A stretch of 64,000 bases of DNA. Source: Nannobrachium achirus (lineage: Eukaryota; Chordata; Actinopteri; Myctophiformes; Myctophidae). Shown piece by piece: positions 11,227 to 22,653 of this stretch (position 1 is the stretch's first letter; each line of letters begins with the position of its first letter). The stretch spans positions 2,124,458-2,188,457 of the forward strand of contig OY997644.1 of the NCBI GenBank assembly GCA_963921795.1. The letters run 5' to 3'. The notes below the pieces were generated by a model. It ran no database searches and was not told the DNA's origin. It saw only the letters and a list, made by a program, of their open reading frames with translations. The position numbers were made by a program, and so were the translations under genes.

Positions 11227-12275
11227 CAGGGGTCCTCAATAGGCGGACCGCGGTCCACGTCCGGACCGCGAGGCACCGCCGACCGGACCCAGGACGAATT
11301 ATAAAAAAAAAAAAAAGAAAAAAAAGATCTCCACGTTTTTTTCCACTTCTCGTTGTATTCCACTTCATTGCATGCACTCTGAAGTCTGTGTGCGAGAGAG
11401 AGAGAGAGAGAGAACGGCACGCTGATTGGCTGATGCCGGGCTATGGGTTGTCATCTCTATGACAACGACGCGCTGATAGGCTGTTACCACCGCCTCTGTT
11501 CATTTCACCGACTGTCACTGCGGAGTGCGGAAGTTTTCGAAGCAGGCAGCACGCAGCACGCAGCAGCAGCAGCGATTAGTTGCAGGCTGTAAACTAGTTT
11601 TTAAATCAGTGGGTTTGATTCGCGCACAAGCACAACATCAACGTGAATACGTTTGCAGGATGAGGATTATAATCTTCTCTCCAGAGAGTTTTCGCGAGGT
11701 GCCACAGACCATGGCTGCCTCTTTCTTTCTCCATGGATATGCAGCCAGCGAGCCATGCAGCCACACGCATTACTCGGAGTGGGGAGGCTCTCTCCACGCA
11801 TCGTCTCCGGCGCGACACCTTGTTTTCGGATCGATATTCACGTTGCGACACAAGCATAAATCATTCGAAGATTATCCCAGTTTGCTAAAAGAAACAAACA
11901 CTAGCGCAAACAAATAATTTTCGTAAAATAAATATCTCTGCTCCACCTTGATTTATTACATTCTGTTCTCCCTTCAACGGGTTGTTACTCTTTAGTCAAG
12001 TGAGTCAACTTGTGGGTCAAAGAGGACCCCAAATGATTTTGGAGGAGTCCCCAGGCCAGATGAAAGTAAAGTCATAATTAAGGACTTGACACCCTTTTAA
12101 TAAAGAAAGAAACAGAAAAAGACCATTACTGCATCAACAAACTACTAAAAAAAACATTAGCCAATGTAAAATAATGTATGAAAGGGATCCCTAATTAAGG
12201 TTACGAGGGCAAGTGGCCATGACCTGAGGGCAAGTAGGACATGAACTGTACTTGCCAGACAGTACTTGCCAGACA

Positions 12276-12363
<88 letters not shown>

Positions 12364-12432
12364 CCCGGACCCGGGGAAAAAGTTTCAAAAAAATATTTGT
12401 GGACCTTCAAGATTTGTATTTGAGGACCCCTG
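11227..12432. mobile_element. hAT-like element, about 1.2 kb
   Basis: Termini CAGGGGTCCTCAATAGGCGG and TTTGAGGACCCCTG with imperfect 8-bp flanks (CACTAGGG and CCGTAGGG). It contains an open but unrecognised 130-codon plus-strand frame at 11525-11917, an (AT)n tract at 12278-12325 and a T37 run to 12363. Confidence 0.75.
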
Positions 12433-12435
12433 CCG

Positions 12436-12953
12436 TAGGGCATTCACAAATATTGATTTTTAGTATTCGAATTATTCAACATCAAAGTATTCGAATAGTG
12501 GAATATTCGACAGGACTCGCCAAACTGTCAAATATTAAGTAAGCAAGAGGCGAACATTGTGAAAATAGCAGATCTACATGCTCACAACGCCTTGCAACTA
12601 GATCGTCTATTTTCACAATATTTATCTGCGGAAAGAGTCACATTAAATGTAATACCTACAATTCCAAGTGCTTGTCAGGGTGGGGGTCCCCAGTTCAAAT
12701 ATGTTTATTTTGGGGGTCACAGCCTAAAAAGGTTTGAGAAGCCCTGGTATAGAGCATTAACAAATTCATCCACCAGGGGCATTGACAACTCATTCTTATG
12801 ACTTCCTATCTAGCCAAGCTTTATAAACTATATCTTTCTTAAAGAAAAAAAAAAAAAAAAAAAAAAAAACGAATATTCGACTTCGGTGAACAACGTCGAA
12901 TAGTGACTGTGATATTCGAATATTCGAATATTCGAATATTCGGTGAATGCCCA
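12436..12953. mobile_element. hAT-like element with AATATTCG repeats (copy 1)
   Basis: Ends TAGGGCATTCAC and GTGAATGCCC, homologous to 53972-55108 but lacking the Helitron insertion there. A decayed hairpin is at 12557-12622. It ends about 18 nt beyond the TSR6 donor hexamer in the adjacent intron. Confidence 0.8.
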
Positions 12954-12977
12954 ACCTTGCAGAGAGTTGGTACTCAC

Positions 12978-13151
12978 CGGTCCCCAGGAAGACGTGTACC
13001 AGTCCAGGCAGGGCTGGAGGTTACAGGACGTCTGGGTTTGAGGCCTGGGGGAGATGGCCTGGCAATGGAACGGTCGAAGGGGCCTCTGGTCCCGCATGTC
13101 AAAGCAACTGACCTCTCGCCAGGACGCTCCACCCCCGCAGTTCTTGGAGCA
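12978..13151 (-). CDS. adamts7: ADAMTS7 exon: TSR6
   Basis: This 174-nt exon (58 codons, phase 0) encodes CSKNCGGGASWREVSCFDMR, DQRPLRPFHCQAISPRPQTQ, TSCNLQPCLDWYTSSWGP. The DxRDxRPLRPFHCQ and CLDWYTSSW segments are distinctive of ADAMTS7 TSR6. Acceptor cgtctgcag, donor GTGAGT at 12977-12972. A hAT-like element with AATATTCG repeats ends at about 12953, 18-19 nt beyond the donor hexamer. The upstream intron begins with a (TTTAG)n LINE tail. Confidence 0.95.
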
Positions 13152-13157
13152 CTGCAG

Positions 13158-13400
13158 ACGTAAAGGTGTAGAGTTTTAGTTTAGTTTAGTTTAGTTTAGT
13201 CATATTTATTTCGAATATGTCAAATAAAAAAAGTAAAATTTTGCACTTCCAAACACAAGACAACAAATAAAGAATATAAAAACATAGCAAGTAATAAAAA
13301 CACGAAACAAAACAAAATAATAACATATCCGAAAAGGAGTGAGAAGAAGTAAAACTTATAAACTCCCACCCCCTTTTGTACCTGACTTAGTTCAAAATAA
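13158..13400 (-). mobile_element. LINE 3' end, (TTTAG)n tail
   Basis: A (TTTAG)n tail adjoins TCATATTTATTTCGAATATG and an A-rich 3' region ending ACTCCCACCCCC. This organisation is typical of a fish non-LTR retrotransposon 3' end. Confidence 0.45.
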
Positions 13401-13503
13401 ACTTAAATCGCAATTTTATATACAAATTATATATATCAATACTACAGCGGTAGTTATTCAAACAATGCAACCTCCTATCTTGTATGCTGTAGTCAGTGGC
13501 TAC

Positions 13504-14093
13504 TAGGGGTGTAACGATATCTGTAGTAACTGTATCGAAATTTCGTTTTAACTTAAAAAATCGAAGTATATCGAAATGAAAAACAGCTAAAATCGAATCG
13601 TATCGTTTAATTTTGTATCGTATCGAATCGGCAGTGGAAAGAATCGATTGCATCGATACTGCCTACTTGTGCATTGTGTTTAGCATTTTTAAGAAGAAAA
13701 AATTAAAAGGAGGGGTTTAATTACTTTTCCTTTCCATATAGCTACAGCTGGGTTCATGTCAAGGTGCAGGTTTGTCAATATACAATGTCCATATATTTGG
13801 CAGATAATCAGTGTGTTTACTTATTTATATCCACTAGCCCTTACCCGTTCAAAGATATGAGCTCCGAAATGATGTGCAGTGTGTGGGTTATGGGATGTGC
13901 ACTGTGCACACAGTATATGAGGGATGGAAAGTAACTTTAACTGGTGCTTGCATGATAATATGTAGGAGCATCAATGTAAGAAATACCCGTTTTGTTTAAT
14001 GGCTACAGAGATACTGTCCCCCCGCCCCCCCGCCCGCCCGCCCGCCCGCCCACCCGCCTGCACACACACCCGCCTGCCTGCCTGCCTGCCTGC

Positions 14094-14189
<96 letters not shown>

Positions 14190-14410
14190 AGAGAGCTGGT
14201 TAAACATGTTGCCTCATGCTAGATGCAGAATAGATATGCCTCATGCTAGATGCAGAATAGATAGTAGATACACCATAAAAATGCTAATATACAGCATATG
14301 ATTTGTGAAAGTGACAAACGGGCTTCACAGTTATGTCAGGTGTGTTCATATGCTAATGGTGATGCGGATTCAGATCAATTGCTCCAGCCACTGAGGAGAA
14401 ACGCTGTTTC

Positions 14411-14455
<45 letters not shown>

Positions 14456-14613
14456 CTCAGACATTCGCAAAATTATATGTTTGATAATAATACATGTTTC
14501 CCTTAAAAAACGGCACTATCCACACCTTTCACACAGATTTAATGTCTTTGCTAAATAGTTACTATATCGATTTTAAATCATTGAATCGAATTGTAAGCAA
14601 AAAGTGTTGTATC
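13504..14613. mobile_element. hAT-like element holding a Helitron-like insert
   Basis: The left end TAGGGGTGTAACGATA and right part GTGTTGTATCCCT are inverted. The interior is split by the Helitron-like element at 13834-14485. Boundaries are approximate. Confidence 0.5.
13834..14485 (-). mobile_element. Helitron-like non-autonomous element (copy 1)
   Basis: The reverse complement ends GGTAAGGGCTAG followed by T, and shares its sequence with 38920-39540 and 54361-54962. The 5' start has decayed. It carries its own microsatellite block: C-rich repeats, (CCTG)n, (CA)46 at 14094-14185 and (CAGA)n at 14412-14455. Confidence 0.65.
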
Positions 14614-16034
14614 CCTGGGAGTGGGTTCCCAACACTCAAAACATAAAAATGTTAAATGAATTATCATAACATTCTAAATTAGCCTACCACTTTATAGAAA
14701 GGCATCCATTATCAATTGACAAACCGTTGCCCTGAATTCACCGTTTGTCAGCCTTCTGATTGGTCCCTGAGACTCCCTGACTGGCCAACCAGAAAAAAAT
14801 CATTCACTTTTTGCTATCGGGGGTGGAGTTTGTTGCTTTAGGCTTTCATCACCGTGCGCACTGAGCGACACGGCGAGCGTGCAGTACGGCCCCGCGAGGT
14901 GATAGCGATTTCGCTCATTATAATGAATAAGCTTCAACAGACTAGTTCACATGGACCTTATCAATGTAACTAAGAGTTATGATTGGGTACATATATTTTA
15001 AATGGGCAGAATTACGAAAGCCAGCCTATTATGTGAGTAGAACTATAATCTGGCAGTCATCTTCCTACCCAAGATGCACTGCGCTTTCTCTTTCTATTTA
15101 TCTCCTCTGCCTGATCCAGAGGATTAAACTAATTAAAACATATATTTTCGGGGGAAAACTACTGTTTTGCTATGTAACTACTGTACTTTTTTCTTCCCTT
15201 TTTATTAATATCACGTAGATGTGTTTTTTTTGGTACTTTATATAGCTGTAATGAGGCTATGAAAAATCTTTTTCCCCCATCCACTTCCACTATAAAAGAA
15301 TCTGCAATGGTGATTCTGTCCCACTGGGATTAAACAAATTAAAACATATATTTTCGGGGGAAACCCCCTGTTTTTCAATGTAACTACTGTACCTTTGTCT
15401 TCCCTTTTTATTAATATCACCTAGATGTTTTTCCTTTGGTACTTGGTACTACAATAATGAGGCAATGAAAATACCCTCTCCCCCCATTCACTGCCACTAT
15501 AAAAACAATCTGCCCAGGGTCATTTGTACCACCATAGTAACAGGGCAGAATGGGGCGGGATTTGACAATCAGTGAATTGACCCAAGGAAGGCAGAGATCA
15601 GTTTTTTAAGGACTTCTGGAGCTCATTCCAAGCAGATGGAGCACTGACTGACAATGCTGCCTTGCCAGCTCACTATGAGCAAATGGAACTGTGAGCAACA
15701 AGAAGTCACTTGAGTGGATCTGGTAGGAGCTAGGGTTCTGATTCAACATTGGACAAATATAAGGGGGGGAGCATTCCTGAGATGGCTTTAAAAATAAAAA
15801 GAATCCAGTGCTTATCATGCCTCTCAGAAAGAGAGGATAAGCCTGCGTTCCCATAGAGTGTACAATGATGGGTACCATAGCTGTCATCAGTGACCCATCT
15901 TAGGGCAGAGTGGTACACCGTGTCGAGGCGTTTTAAAATAATGATAGAGCAGCTATTCTATAGATAATAGTCTCCATAGTCTAAAATGGAGAGACAAATA
16001 GCTTCAATGATTGTTTTTCTGTTAGATGCAGGAA
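14614..16034. other. Intron sequence, tandem 200-bp duplication
   Basis: A block of about 200 bp (15099-15295) is repeated at 15320-15508. Each copy holds AAAACATATATTTTCGGGGG and ends near CACTATAAAA. The stretch 15596-16030 looks like an old repeat but I could not assign it. No coding exon is seen. Confidence 0.6.
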
Positions 16035-16076
16035 AGCACCTTGGATAAAGGCATTATATAAAATGCACCATTTACC
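16035..16076 (+). mobile_element. SINE 3' tail fragment
   Basis: CCTTGGATAAAGGCATTATA and ACCATTTACCATTT match the tail of the SINE at 56100-56392. Confidence 0.6.
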
Positions 16077-16145
16077 ATTTGACCCTACCCTCATTTTGGA
16101 AAGAGACTCTCTTGAAGGTCTCCTCATTTTCTCAGGAATGCCTTG

Positions 16146-16698
16146 TAGAGATGGGCCGATTGCAAAATTCTTGGCCGATACCGATCCACCGGTTTTATGA
16201 AGGTCTGACCTGCCAAAAAACGATTTTTCCGATACCGATTTCTTTTAGCTAAGAACTGGGTTGCTCCAATACCCTTTTTTTCAGGCCAAGTAGGCCTACA
16301 AGACATACTTCAATTTGAGTACCAATAAGCTAGAAGAACAATAATGCCAAACCAATCAAAATAGTACAATATCCAAAATCACAGAGAATATCCAGTCTAA
16401 TATGACCGTCTGGACTAGGCAGGAGGAAAGCAGGTGACACGCTTTTTTCCCCCCTTCTTTTTACATTGCAAAGGTAATCAGCACCATCTGTATTCTGTAG
16501 GCTGCCACTAAGTAGACTGGCTGCTACTTGCTAATGTTTACTTTAGTCACAGGACCAGAGCATCATGCTGTGCAGTGCCATAGACACAATTGGCATAAAA
16601 CCGGTATTTATGTCAGTGACCTGCCGGTCACCGATTCGGCCGGTTTGATATCATACTTGTCGATTTTTGATATTGGCCGATTCCGATTTCCATCCCTA
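16146..16698 (+). mobile_element. hAT-like MITE with 8-bp target duplication
   Basis: Termini TAGAGATGGGCCGATTGC and GGCCGATTCCGATTTCC..ATCCCTA, flanked by ATGCCTTG on both sides. No hairpin cassette. Confidence 0.9.
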
Positions 16699-17256
16699 AT
16701 GCCTTGCCATGATGCTTACTGTAGGTGGAATGCTTTGTTAGGAGGCAAGGTTTGTTCGTTTTTATTATTCAGCACATCACCACACAAAACATTTACAGTA
16801 TGCCTCATTTCACAAAGCTTTGGTGAAACCAACCATTAATATATTTTTCTTTATAGATCGCTCCATTTCAACACAATGTGATCAAATAATGGTTATAAAA
16901 CTTGATATAAGTATTCTAGAAACAGCCAGTGAGTAAAATCGATCACCATGCATCCAGCTAGAGCTGGATACATGCACATATACGCACAGCGCACAGCTGA
17001 GCTGAGCAGAGAGATTGTAATAATATTCATAATTTAGGTGAAGAATTATTAGTTTGTTTACCTCTGGCAATTGCCATTATCCATTTATCATTGGGTAAGG
17101 TACTGTACTTCCCCTAAAAGGATGCTTGGAGGCAGCCATCGTGCTACAATGTTGCAAACTAAATGATTGCTGCCTTATATTTGTGAATCGGGGAAACAGA
17201 TAACCCTTATGCAACAGAGGTATTGTAAGTGTGACAAGGCTTAATATTGTCTATTG

Positions 17257-17628
17257 CAGGGGTTTTCAAAGTGGGTGACGGGGCACCCTGGGGTGCCGCG
17301 ACGGCAGTCCAGGGGTGCCGCGAGATCATTTGATAATATTTGGAATTTATTTGGACACTTGAAAAATAATTTAGTATCATTTTAAACTTGAAGTACAACG
17401 TTATTTTCAGTCGGTTCTAACCGATGCGAGGCGTTGTGTGCTTGTAGATCTGCTGTGCTTGTAGATCTGCTGTTTTCACTAGTTTCGTACATTTTATAGA
17501 TGATAAATACAAAACCACCCGACAACGACGATATAAGGTGCTGGGAGTGAAAATTATAATGTAGGGGTGCCTCGGATTAAAAAAATATTTATGGGGTGCC
17601 CTGAGACAAAAAAGTTTGGGAACCCCTG
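17257..17628 (+). mobile_element. hAT MITE with hairpin remnant
   Basis: Ends CAGGGGTTTTCAAAGTGGG and GTTTGGGAACCCCTG, flanked by GTCTATTG on both sides. It holds the right part of an ATATCGTC MITE (17420-17533). In that part the hairpin arm GTGCTTGTAGATCTGCT is repeated head to tail. Confidence 0.92.
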
Positions 17629-17738
17629 GTCTATTGCACCTTTTACGAAAGGCTGTCCTGTTATGCTAGCTTACTTTGCCGCAACACAACAATACCCAAT
17701 GTGCAACACCATCCTCCTCTCAGATCCAGCGGTCTGAC

Positions 17739-17891
17739 CTTGATCCACTCCCCTGTCCTCCATTCAGAACAGGGGCGCAGGTAACACCGTCGCGCTGGCA
17801 CAGGCCTCTCGGCGATGTCACAGTCCAGGTCTGATCCAGTACTGCAGGTCAGAAGCCTCCAGGTAGCGCCCAGACCACAGCTGGTGGAGCA
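17739..17891 (-). CDS. adamts7: ADAMTS7 exon: TSR5
   Basis: This 153-nt exon (51 codons, phase 0) reads CSTSCGLGATWRLLTCSTGS, DLDCDIAERPVPARRCYLRP and CSEWRTGEWIK. The six-Cys TSR pattern and the terminal W..GEW, which begins the next repeat, match ADAMTS7 TSR5. Acceptor gtctgcag; donor GTCAGA at 17738-17733, a less common but valid donor. A hAT-like MITE ends 110 bp into the downstream intron. Because the exon is a multiple of three, skipping it would keep the frame. Confidence 0.95.
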
Positions 17892-17986
17892 CTGCAGACA
17901 AGCATAGAACCATGACACAGGGAACAACACTTAACTGTGTACTAGCCGCAAATTGCAACACTAGATTTTTTTATAATCGGATGAAT

Positions 17987-18480
17987 CTAGGGTTGCAATA
18001 CAGGCAGCCAATGCATCAAATTGTTTTTTTGCTATCTGATTGTATTAAACGACGTCAAACTCACCAATATTGCGGCTCTATGGAAAGCTTGGAATTTACA
18101 CTTGCTACCTGCAAAGTGTTTTTTCTAAGTCCTGGAGTTTGGAAGCGCTCGTGGAAAAACGCTCAACACTCCTGTTACCACCTGGTTCTAAATGTCACAT
18201 AATGCAGGAGGCAGCGGGACGTTGCGTTATAGAAGACGAGCGCTTCCGAAGTTCAACACTTAGAAAATAAACCATGTCTGCTCGGATTTCTTGACAGAAA
18301 ATAAATCATAACATGTTTACTTTGGATTTTTCTGAAACAAACACTTTGCAGATAGCAAGAGTAAATTCCAAGCTTTCCATAGAGCCGCAATATTGGTGAG
18401 TTTGACGTCGTTTAATACAATCAGATAGCAAAAAAACGTTTTGATGCATTGGCTGCCTATGGGAGGTATTGCAACCCTAG
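17987..18480. mobile_element. Foldback element, 130-bp inverted arms
   Basis: Arms at 17987-18118 and 18347-18480 are inverted copies starting GGGTTGCAATAC, each next to TA, so a Tc1/mariner-type target is possible. The 230-bp centre contains no gene. Confidence 0.75.
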
Positions 18481-18604
18481 ATTTCCCTGGGATGGACTTA
18501 GCACGTGGAAGGAACACGTTATTCCAACCAGTTCCTTTCCCCTCCATCAGGCGCCCCGGCTGGCATTATTGAGACCAGGATTACTGCATGTTTTTGTGAG
18601 GGTA

Positions 18605-18803
18605 TCTACCCTAGGAGACACGGGGAGAACATGCAAACTCCACACAGAAAGGCCCTATCGCCAACCCCACCTAAGGTGTGGGTGCTGATGGCGCGGAGGG
18701 AGGAACACGCCCCCAGCGCCCACAGAGTACCTCGGCGGGAATCGAACCCAGGACCTTCTAGCTGTGAGGCGAAGCGCTAACCACTGCGCCACCATGCCCC
18801 CTC
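18605..18803 (-). mobile_element. tRNA-derived SINE, minus strand
   Basis: On the minus strand it begins GGGGGCATGGTGGCGCAGTG, has an A box near GGCGCAGTGGTTAGCGC and a B box GGGTTCGATTCC, and continues to CATGTTCTCCCCGTGTC. It has the head and body typical of a widespread teleost SINE. Confidence 0.85.
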
Positions 18804-19079
18804 CATAGACACTTTTAAATCATTATTGAAGACATATTTATATTCTCTGGCTTATGAGCACAGCTAAACCTGATACTCCAAGACCATAGGCCATAGTGCT
18901 CTATAAATAACATTTGAGTTGAGTTGAGTTGAGATGAGCCAGATACTGTGTCAGCATACTGTAATAAAACCAGATCGGAACATTCATTTTTTGAGACACT
19001 ACTGTGCTTTGTTCCTCCAGCACTGCAAGAGGACGCCACTACAATCTGCGGAATGCATGCAAGTATGGCTGGAACTCAC

Positions 19080-20729
19080 TGCGCTCCAGTTGCCCATGAC
19101 CCAGTAGGCAGCTGTAGTGACCAGGGTGGAGGAGGCTGCTGGGCCTTGGAGTGTTGTTGGCACCGGAACCGACCACAACGTGGGCGGATGTGTTGCTAGA
19201 CCAGCCACAGTGGGCCGCACAGTAGCCGTAGATACAGAAAGAGTGTCCGTTGTTGGAAGCTGGCGAGATGTCGTGCTGTCGTTTTCTGTGATGCCGCGGC
19301 CTCCGGATCTCGGCATTGGAGGAACGATAATGGCATTGTGGTCGACGTCAGGCCAGTCGCGTGAGGAGGAGGGGGTCTGTTCGGTCGAGACGGACTGCGT
19401 AGGTAGCTGCCGTTGTGTTGGAACTGGCTGGGATTTGATTAGGCGGAAAAATGGTGAAGACTCGGTGCCTTCCTCCACGTGTGCGGGAGGTAATGAGTGT
19501 GTTCCAGTTACCAGTGAGGTCTCTTGTTTCCCTGAGATTGGCTGGAAAGGAATGGGGGTAGTAATGGGCTCCTGGGAGCCAGGGTAGGATGTTAGATTGG
19601 ACGTTGAATTGCCTTGCGCATCAGCAATTGTTTCTGTAAACGGCATTGTTGATGTTGTTTCAAGCTGGAAAGCAGTTTCTGCTTCCGTTGTGCTCTCTAC
19701 ATAATGAACATCCTCCATCACTTCAGCGGCGACAGTGGTAGATATGATGTCAATCTTACTAGCTGGACTGCCGGTAGTGGTAGCACTATATTCTACTTCA
19801 ACGATAATGTCTTCCTTATAATCTCCCTCTTCAGTATAATCGCCATGGTTTCCTTGTCTTTTCCCTCCAGTGTCCTCAATTGGCTCCTTTGTAGTAAACA
19901 CCAGACTAGGCGCTGTGTGAGGATTTTCATGGCGACTAAAATCACCAAGCCCCTTTCTCCATTTCCCTGCATGTCCAGTCGGAGAAAATGACGGTGAAGG
20001 AACGGTCGAGACAGGCAAGAAATAGTCCTCGGAAAGAAAAACGTCAGTATTTTCCGATTCTTCCGGAGAGGATTTCTTTGACGACGGCTTGTCGTTAGGG
20101 TCGTCAACGTTGTCCAGACTCGGAGGCTGCGGATCCTCAACATCCGAAGTGTACACATGAACCACAGAAGTCGTATCGACCGGCGAGGTAGTTGTGGGAA
20201 CCGTTTGGTCTTCCCCGTAACCGTTTGGGACTTTGGGCGTGGGCGCCCGAGGACGATCAAACCCCAGGTTGTCCCCTTCATCATTATGGTCACTTTTCCC
20301 AGAGTCAAAGTCGTAAGACAACTCCTCATGGAACTTTATGAAATTATAGTCATAATAAAAATCATCCACTTGAACATTGTTGTTAACGGAAGGATCGAGA
20401 CTCTGTTTGATGTGATTGTTCTGAGCAAAATCTGCCTCGATGATGTTGTTGAGGTCATTGCTGTGACCCCTCGGCTGTGCTCTGGTCGTACCATGTTTGG
20501 GTCGAGGGTTGGCTTCAGGTATGGAGTTGATCTCGTTGAAGATCTCCCTGCTGGACCACCCGCTTCCCGAGGACTCACTGACGTCAAAGACGTCCGTGAC
20601 CCGTGGACACTCCTGGAGGCTGCACGGAGTGACGGAAACAGGTTTCTCTTTAGGGTCACAGTCGATGCCCGTGTTCCTGGAGCAGGAGACGTTTCGCTCC
20701 TGCAGGCCGCCTCCGCACGTCAGCGAACA
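19080..20729 (-). CDS. adamts7: ADAMTS7 exon: TSR4 body plus mucin domain
   Basis: This 1,650-nt exon (550 codons, phase 0 both ends) is a single large reading frame. It starts CSLTCGGGLQERNVSCSR (TSR4), then an acidic Ser-Gly stretch with ESSGSGWSS, a likely glycosaminoglycan-attachment site as in mammalian ADAMTS7, which is a chondroitin sulfate proteoglycan. Next comes VDDFYYDYNFIKFHEELSY, the conserved core of the mucin domain. About 440 residues follow, rich in Thr, Ser, Pro and acidic residues with little sequence conservation, including NST, NLT and NDST sequons. The exon closes with WVMGNWSA, the start of TSR5. Acceptor ctcctcacag, donor GTGAGT at 19079-19074. The mucin part is expected to be heavily O-glycosylated and extended. 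Confidence 0.95.
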
Positions 20730-20789
20730 CTGTGAGGAGACAGAAAAGTGATATTTGGTGATATTTATATATATTTATATATATTTTTA

Positions 20790-21517
20790 TAGGTGTCAAC
20801 ATTATCGCGTTAACAGCGGTAATTATTTTTTGGGGATTAATTGCGCTAAAATATTTAACGCAATTAAAGGTGATACACCATGCATTTAAAAAGTAGTTAT
20901 GTCATATTGTTTATGTCCCAAAAACGTTTTTCAAAAGGTTTGAGGCTAAATTACCACTCCTAAATAGAGAGCCTCTCTCATTTTTGAATGAGAGAGGCTG
21001 AATGGCCACCTTTGGCCTGAACTGCCGATTGTGACGTCTTTTGTGAAGACGTCACAATCGGCAGATGACGTCACAATCGGCAGCAAATCTGGACAGCCTG
21101 TTTTGAGAACCCGTGGGTACTTTTAACCTTCGCCTTCTCAAAACCAGAGAAAGACACAACGGTCAGAAATGGGACTTTGTGAGGATAGAAGGTGCTAGTG
21201 GGACCCCAAAAAAAGGTTTTAAAATAGGAAAAGTGAAATTTCATGGTGTATCACCTTTAACGCATGCGCAGCATAACCGGCCCATTCACTGCAGCCGAGA
21301 ACACAGCCTGCCCTGCAACGCAGCCTGCTCCCCCCTCCCCCCTCCCCCCTTCCACACACTGCCAGTCAAATCTCACACTCACTGAGTGAGCAGAGGGGGA
21401 GACGCTAGCTGAAAAAGAGTTGTTAAACCTCTTGGAAACCATCGCTGTCACTGGATTAATAACTGATCATCAATACATCTCACAATCACATAGAGATCTA
21501 CTACTACCTTTGCACTA
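20790..21517. mobile_element. Old hAT-like repeat split by a TTAA MITE
   Basis: It begins TAGGTGTCAACATTATCGCG and includes TTAACGCAATTAA words also seen at 51701-52991. The MITE at 20864-21260 interrupts it. The right end is unclear. Confidence 0.5.
20864..21260. mobile_element. TTAA-target MITE, AAGGTGATACACC ends
   Basis: TTAA at both ends with inverted termini AAGGTGATACACCATG and CATGGTGTATCACCTT. Internal palindromes occur at 20971-21000 (AGCCTCTCTCAT) and 21027-21064 (GCCGATTGTGACGTCTT). Confidence 0.88.
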
Positions 21518-21649
21518 CATCTCGGATCAAAATATTGTACTTTTACTCCACTACATTTATGTGAAAACTTAAGTTACTTTTCAGATATAAGTTATGATAT
21601 ATTAAAACATACATTAACCACTTTAGCCATGTTTATACGCTTATAGGCC

Positions 21650-21730
21650 GTTTGAAAATAGCAGATCTACAAGCTCACAACGCGTCGCATCGCGACGCGT
21701 TGTGAGCTTGTAGATCTGCTATTTTCAAAC
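21650..21730. repeat. Perfect 81-bp palindrome (hairpin cassette)
   Basis: Two perfectly complementary 39-bp arms around the centre ATC. The arm runs GTTTGAAAATAGCAGATCTA and ends ACGCGTCGC. It is the cleanest copy of the hairpin found throughout the window and the only one with the GCGTCGC centre. Confidence 0.97.
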
Positions 21731-21862
21731 ATTTTCTACTTTTACTTTTGGTACTTGAAGTACTTTTTGATGCCAATACTTTCATACTTTTAAGTACAAT
21801 TTGAATTCCGGACTTTTACTTGTAACACGAGTACATCTACATTGCAGTATTGATACTTCTAC

Positions 21863-22302
21863 TTAAAGGAGGACTTCACCACTTTTCAACCTATCTTCAT
21901 ATAATTGGTCTTCACTAAAAAATTGCTTTTTCTTTTTTTTTCTCAGAGGAGGGCTGTGGGCAGGTCAGAAACCCATCGTCTTGTGACATCATCGATTGGT
22001 AATCCAAGCTAATAGAAACTGCAGGCTTTCTATTCCTGAAAAGTTGCAATGTTAAAGTGGAAGCCATTGTTCTCGCGAGTCACGATAATACAAATCTAAA
22101 TATTTTTTTTTTCAAAAATATTGATACATTCTTTTTTTTTTTTTTTTAAATGATGATGTCACAAGACGATGGATTCTGAACTTCCCACAGCTCTCCTAGA
22201 AGACTTGGACCGGGTAGAAAAAAATTGCGCTATTTTATTATGAACATTAGTGAGGACCTATTATATGAAGATAGGTTAAAAAGTGGTGAACTACTCCTTT
22301 AA
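21863..22302. mobile_element. TTAA-target MITE, AGGAGGACTTCACC ends
   Basis: TTAA at each end, with inverted termini of about 44 bp (AGGAGGACTTCACCACTTTT against AAAAGTGGTGAACTACTCCT). Interior has T-rich runs; no coding capacity. Confidence 0.9.
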
Positions 22303-22439
22303 GTAAAGAATGGGAGTACTTTTTTCCACCACGGCCATGCACACGACTCCTTGCACAGGACAGGATGAAACAGATTCTCTCACAGACCCTGGAGGCTAGC
22401 CGAAAAGACTCACATTCCACAATAAGTATGTGCCCTCAC

Positions 22440-22653
22440 CTTTGACCAGTTGCCTGCGGTCCAGTCTGCCGGGCAGGGAACGTGCGCGTTGCAGGAGGTC
22501 ACCGACTCGGGCTTGGGCAGTTGTTTGCATTCGGCGGGCTGGAGGGCTCTCTGCTCCTCCACGCTCACTGCCTGGATGCAGAGCACCGTTCTCTTAGCCA
22601 GGCCTAAGCTCCCACAGCTGGACGAGCACGTCTGCCACTCTCCTGCCCACCAG
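22440..22653 (-). CDS. adamts7: ADAMTS7 exon: TSR3 and start of TSR4
   Basis: This 214-nt exon (1 nt plus 71 codons) encodes WWAGEWQTCSSSCGSLGLAK, the whole of TSR3, and the WTAGNWSK start of TSR4. It is very close to mammalian ADAMTS7, including CNAHVPCPADW. The first base completes an Ile codon from the TSR2 exon. The acceptor is tgtgtgtag and the donor GTGAGG at 22439-22434. It ends in phase 0, as expected for exons joined at the middle of a TSR. Confidence 0.95.

Larger units (their letters stand above)
21518..22340. mobile_element. GTACTTTTACT repeat hosting two insertions
   Basis: A repeat rich in GTACTTTTACT, also present around 28450-29300. It is broken by the TTAA MITE at 21863-22302 and carries the perfect palindrome at 21650-21730. 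Confidence 0.6.

Noticed and set aside
19117..19587. Plus-strand open frame across the mucin exon
   Set aside because: It is the antisense shadow of the long coding exon.
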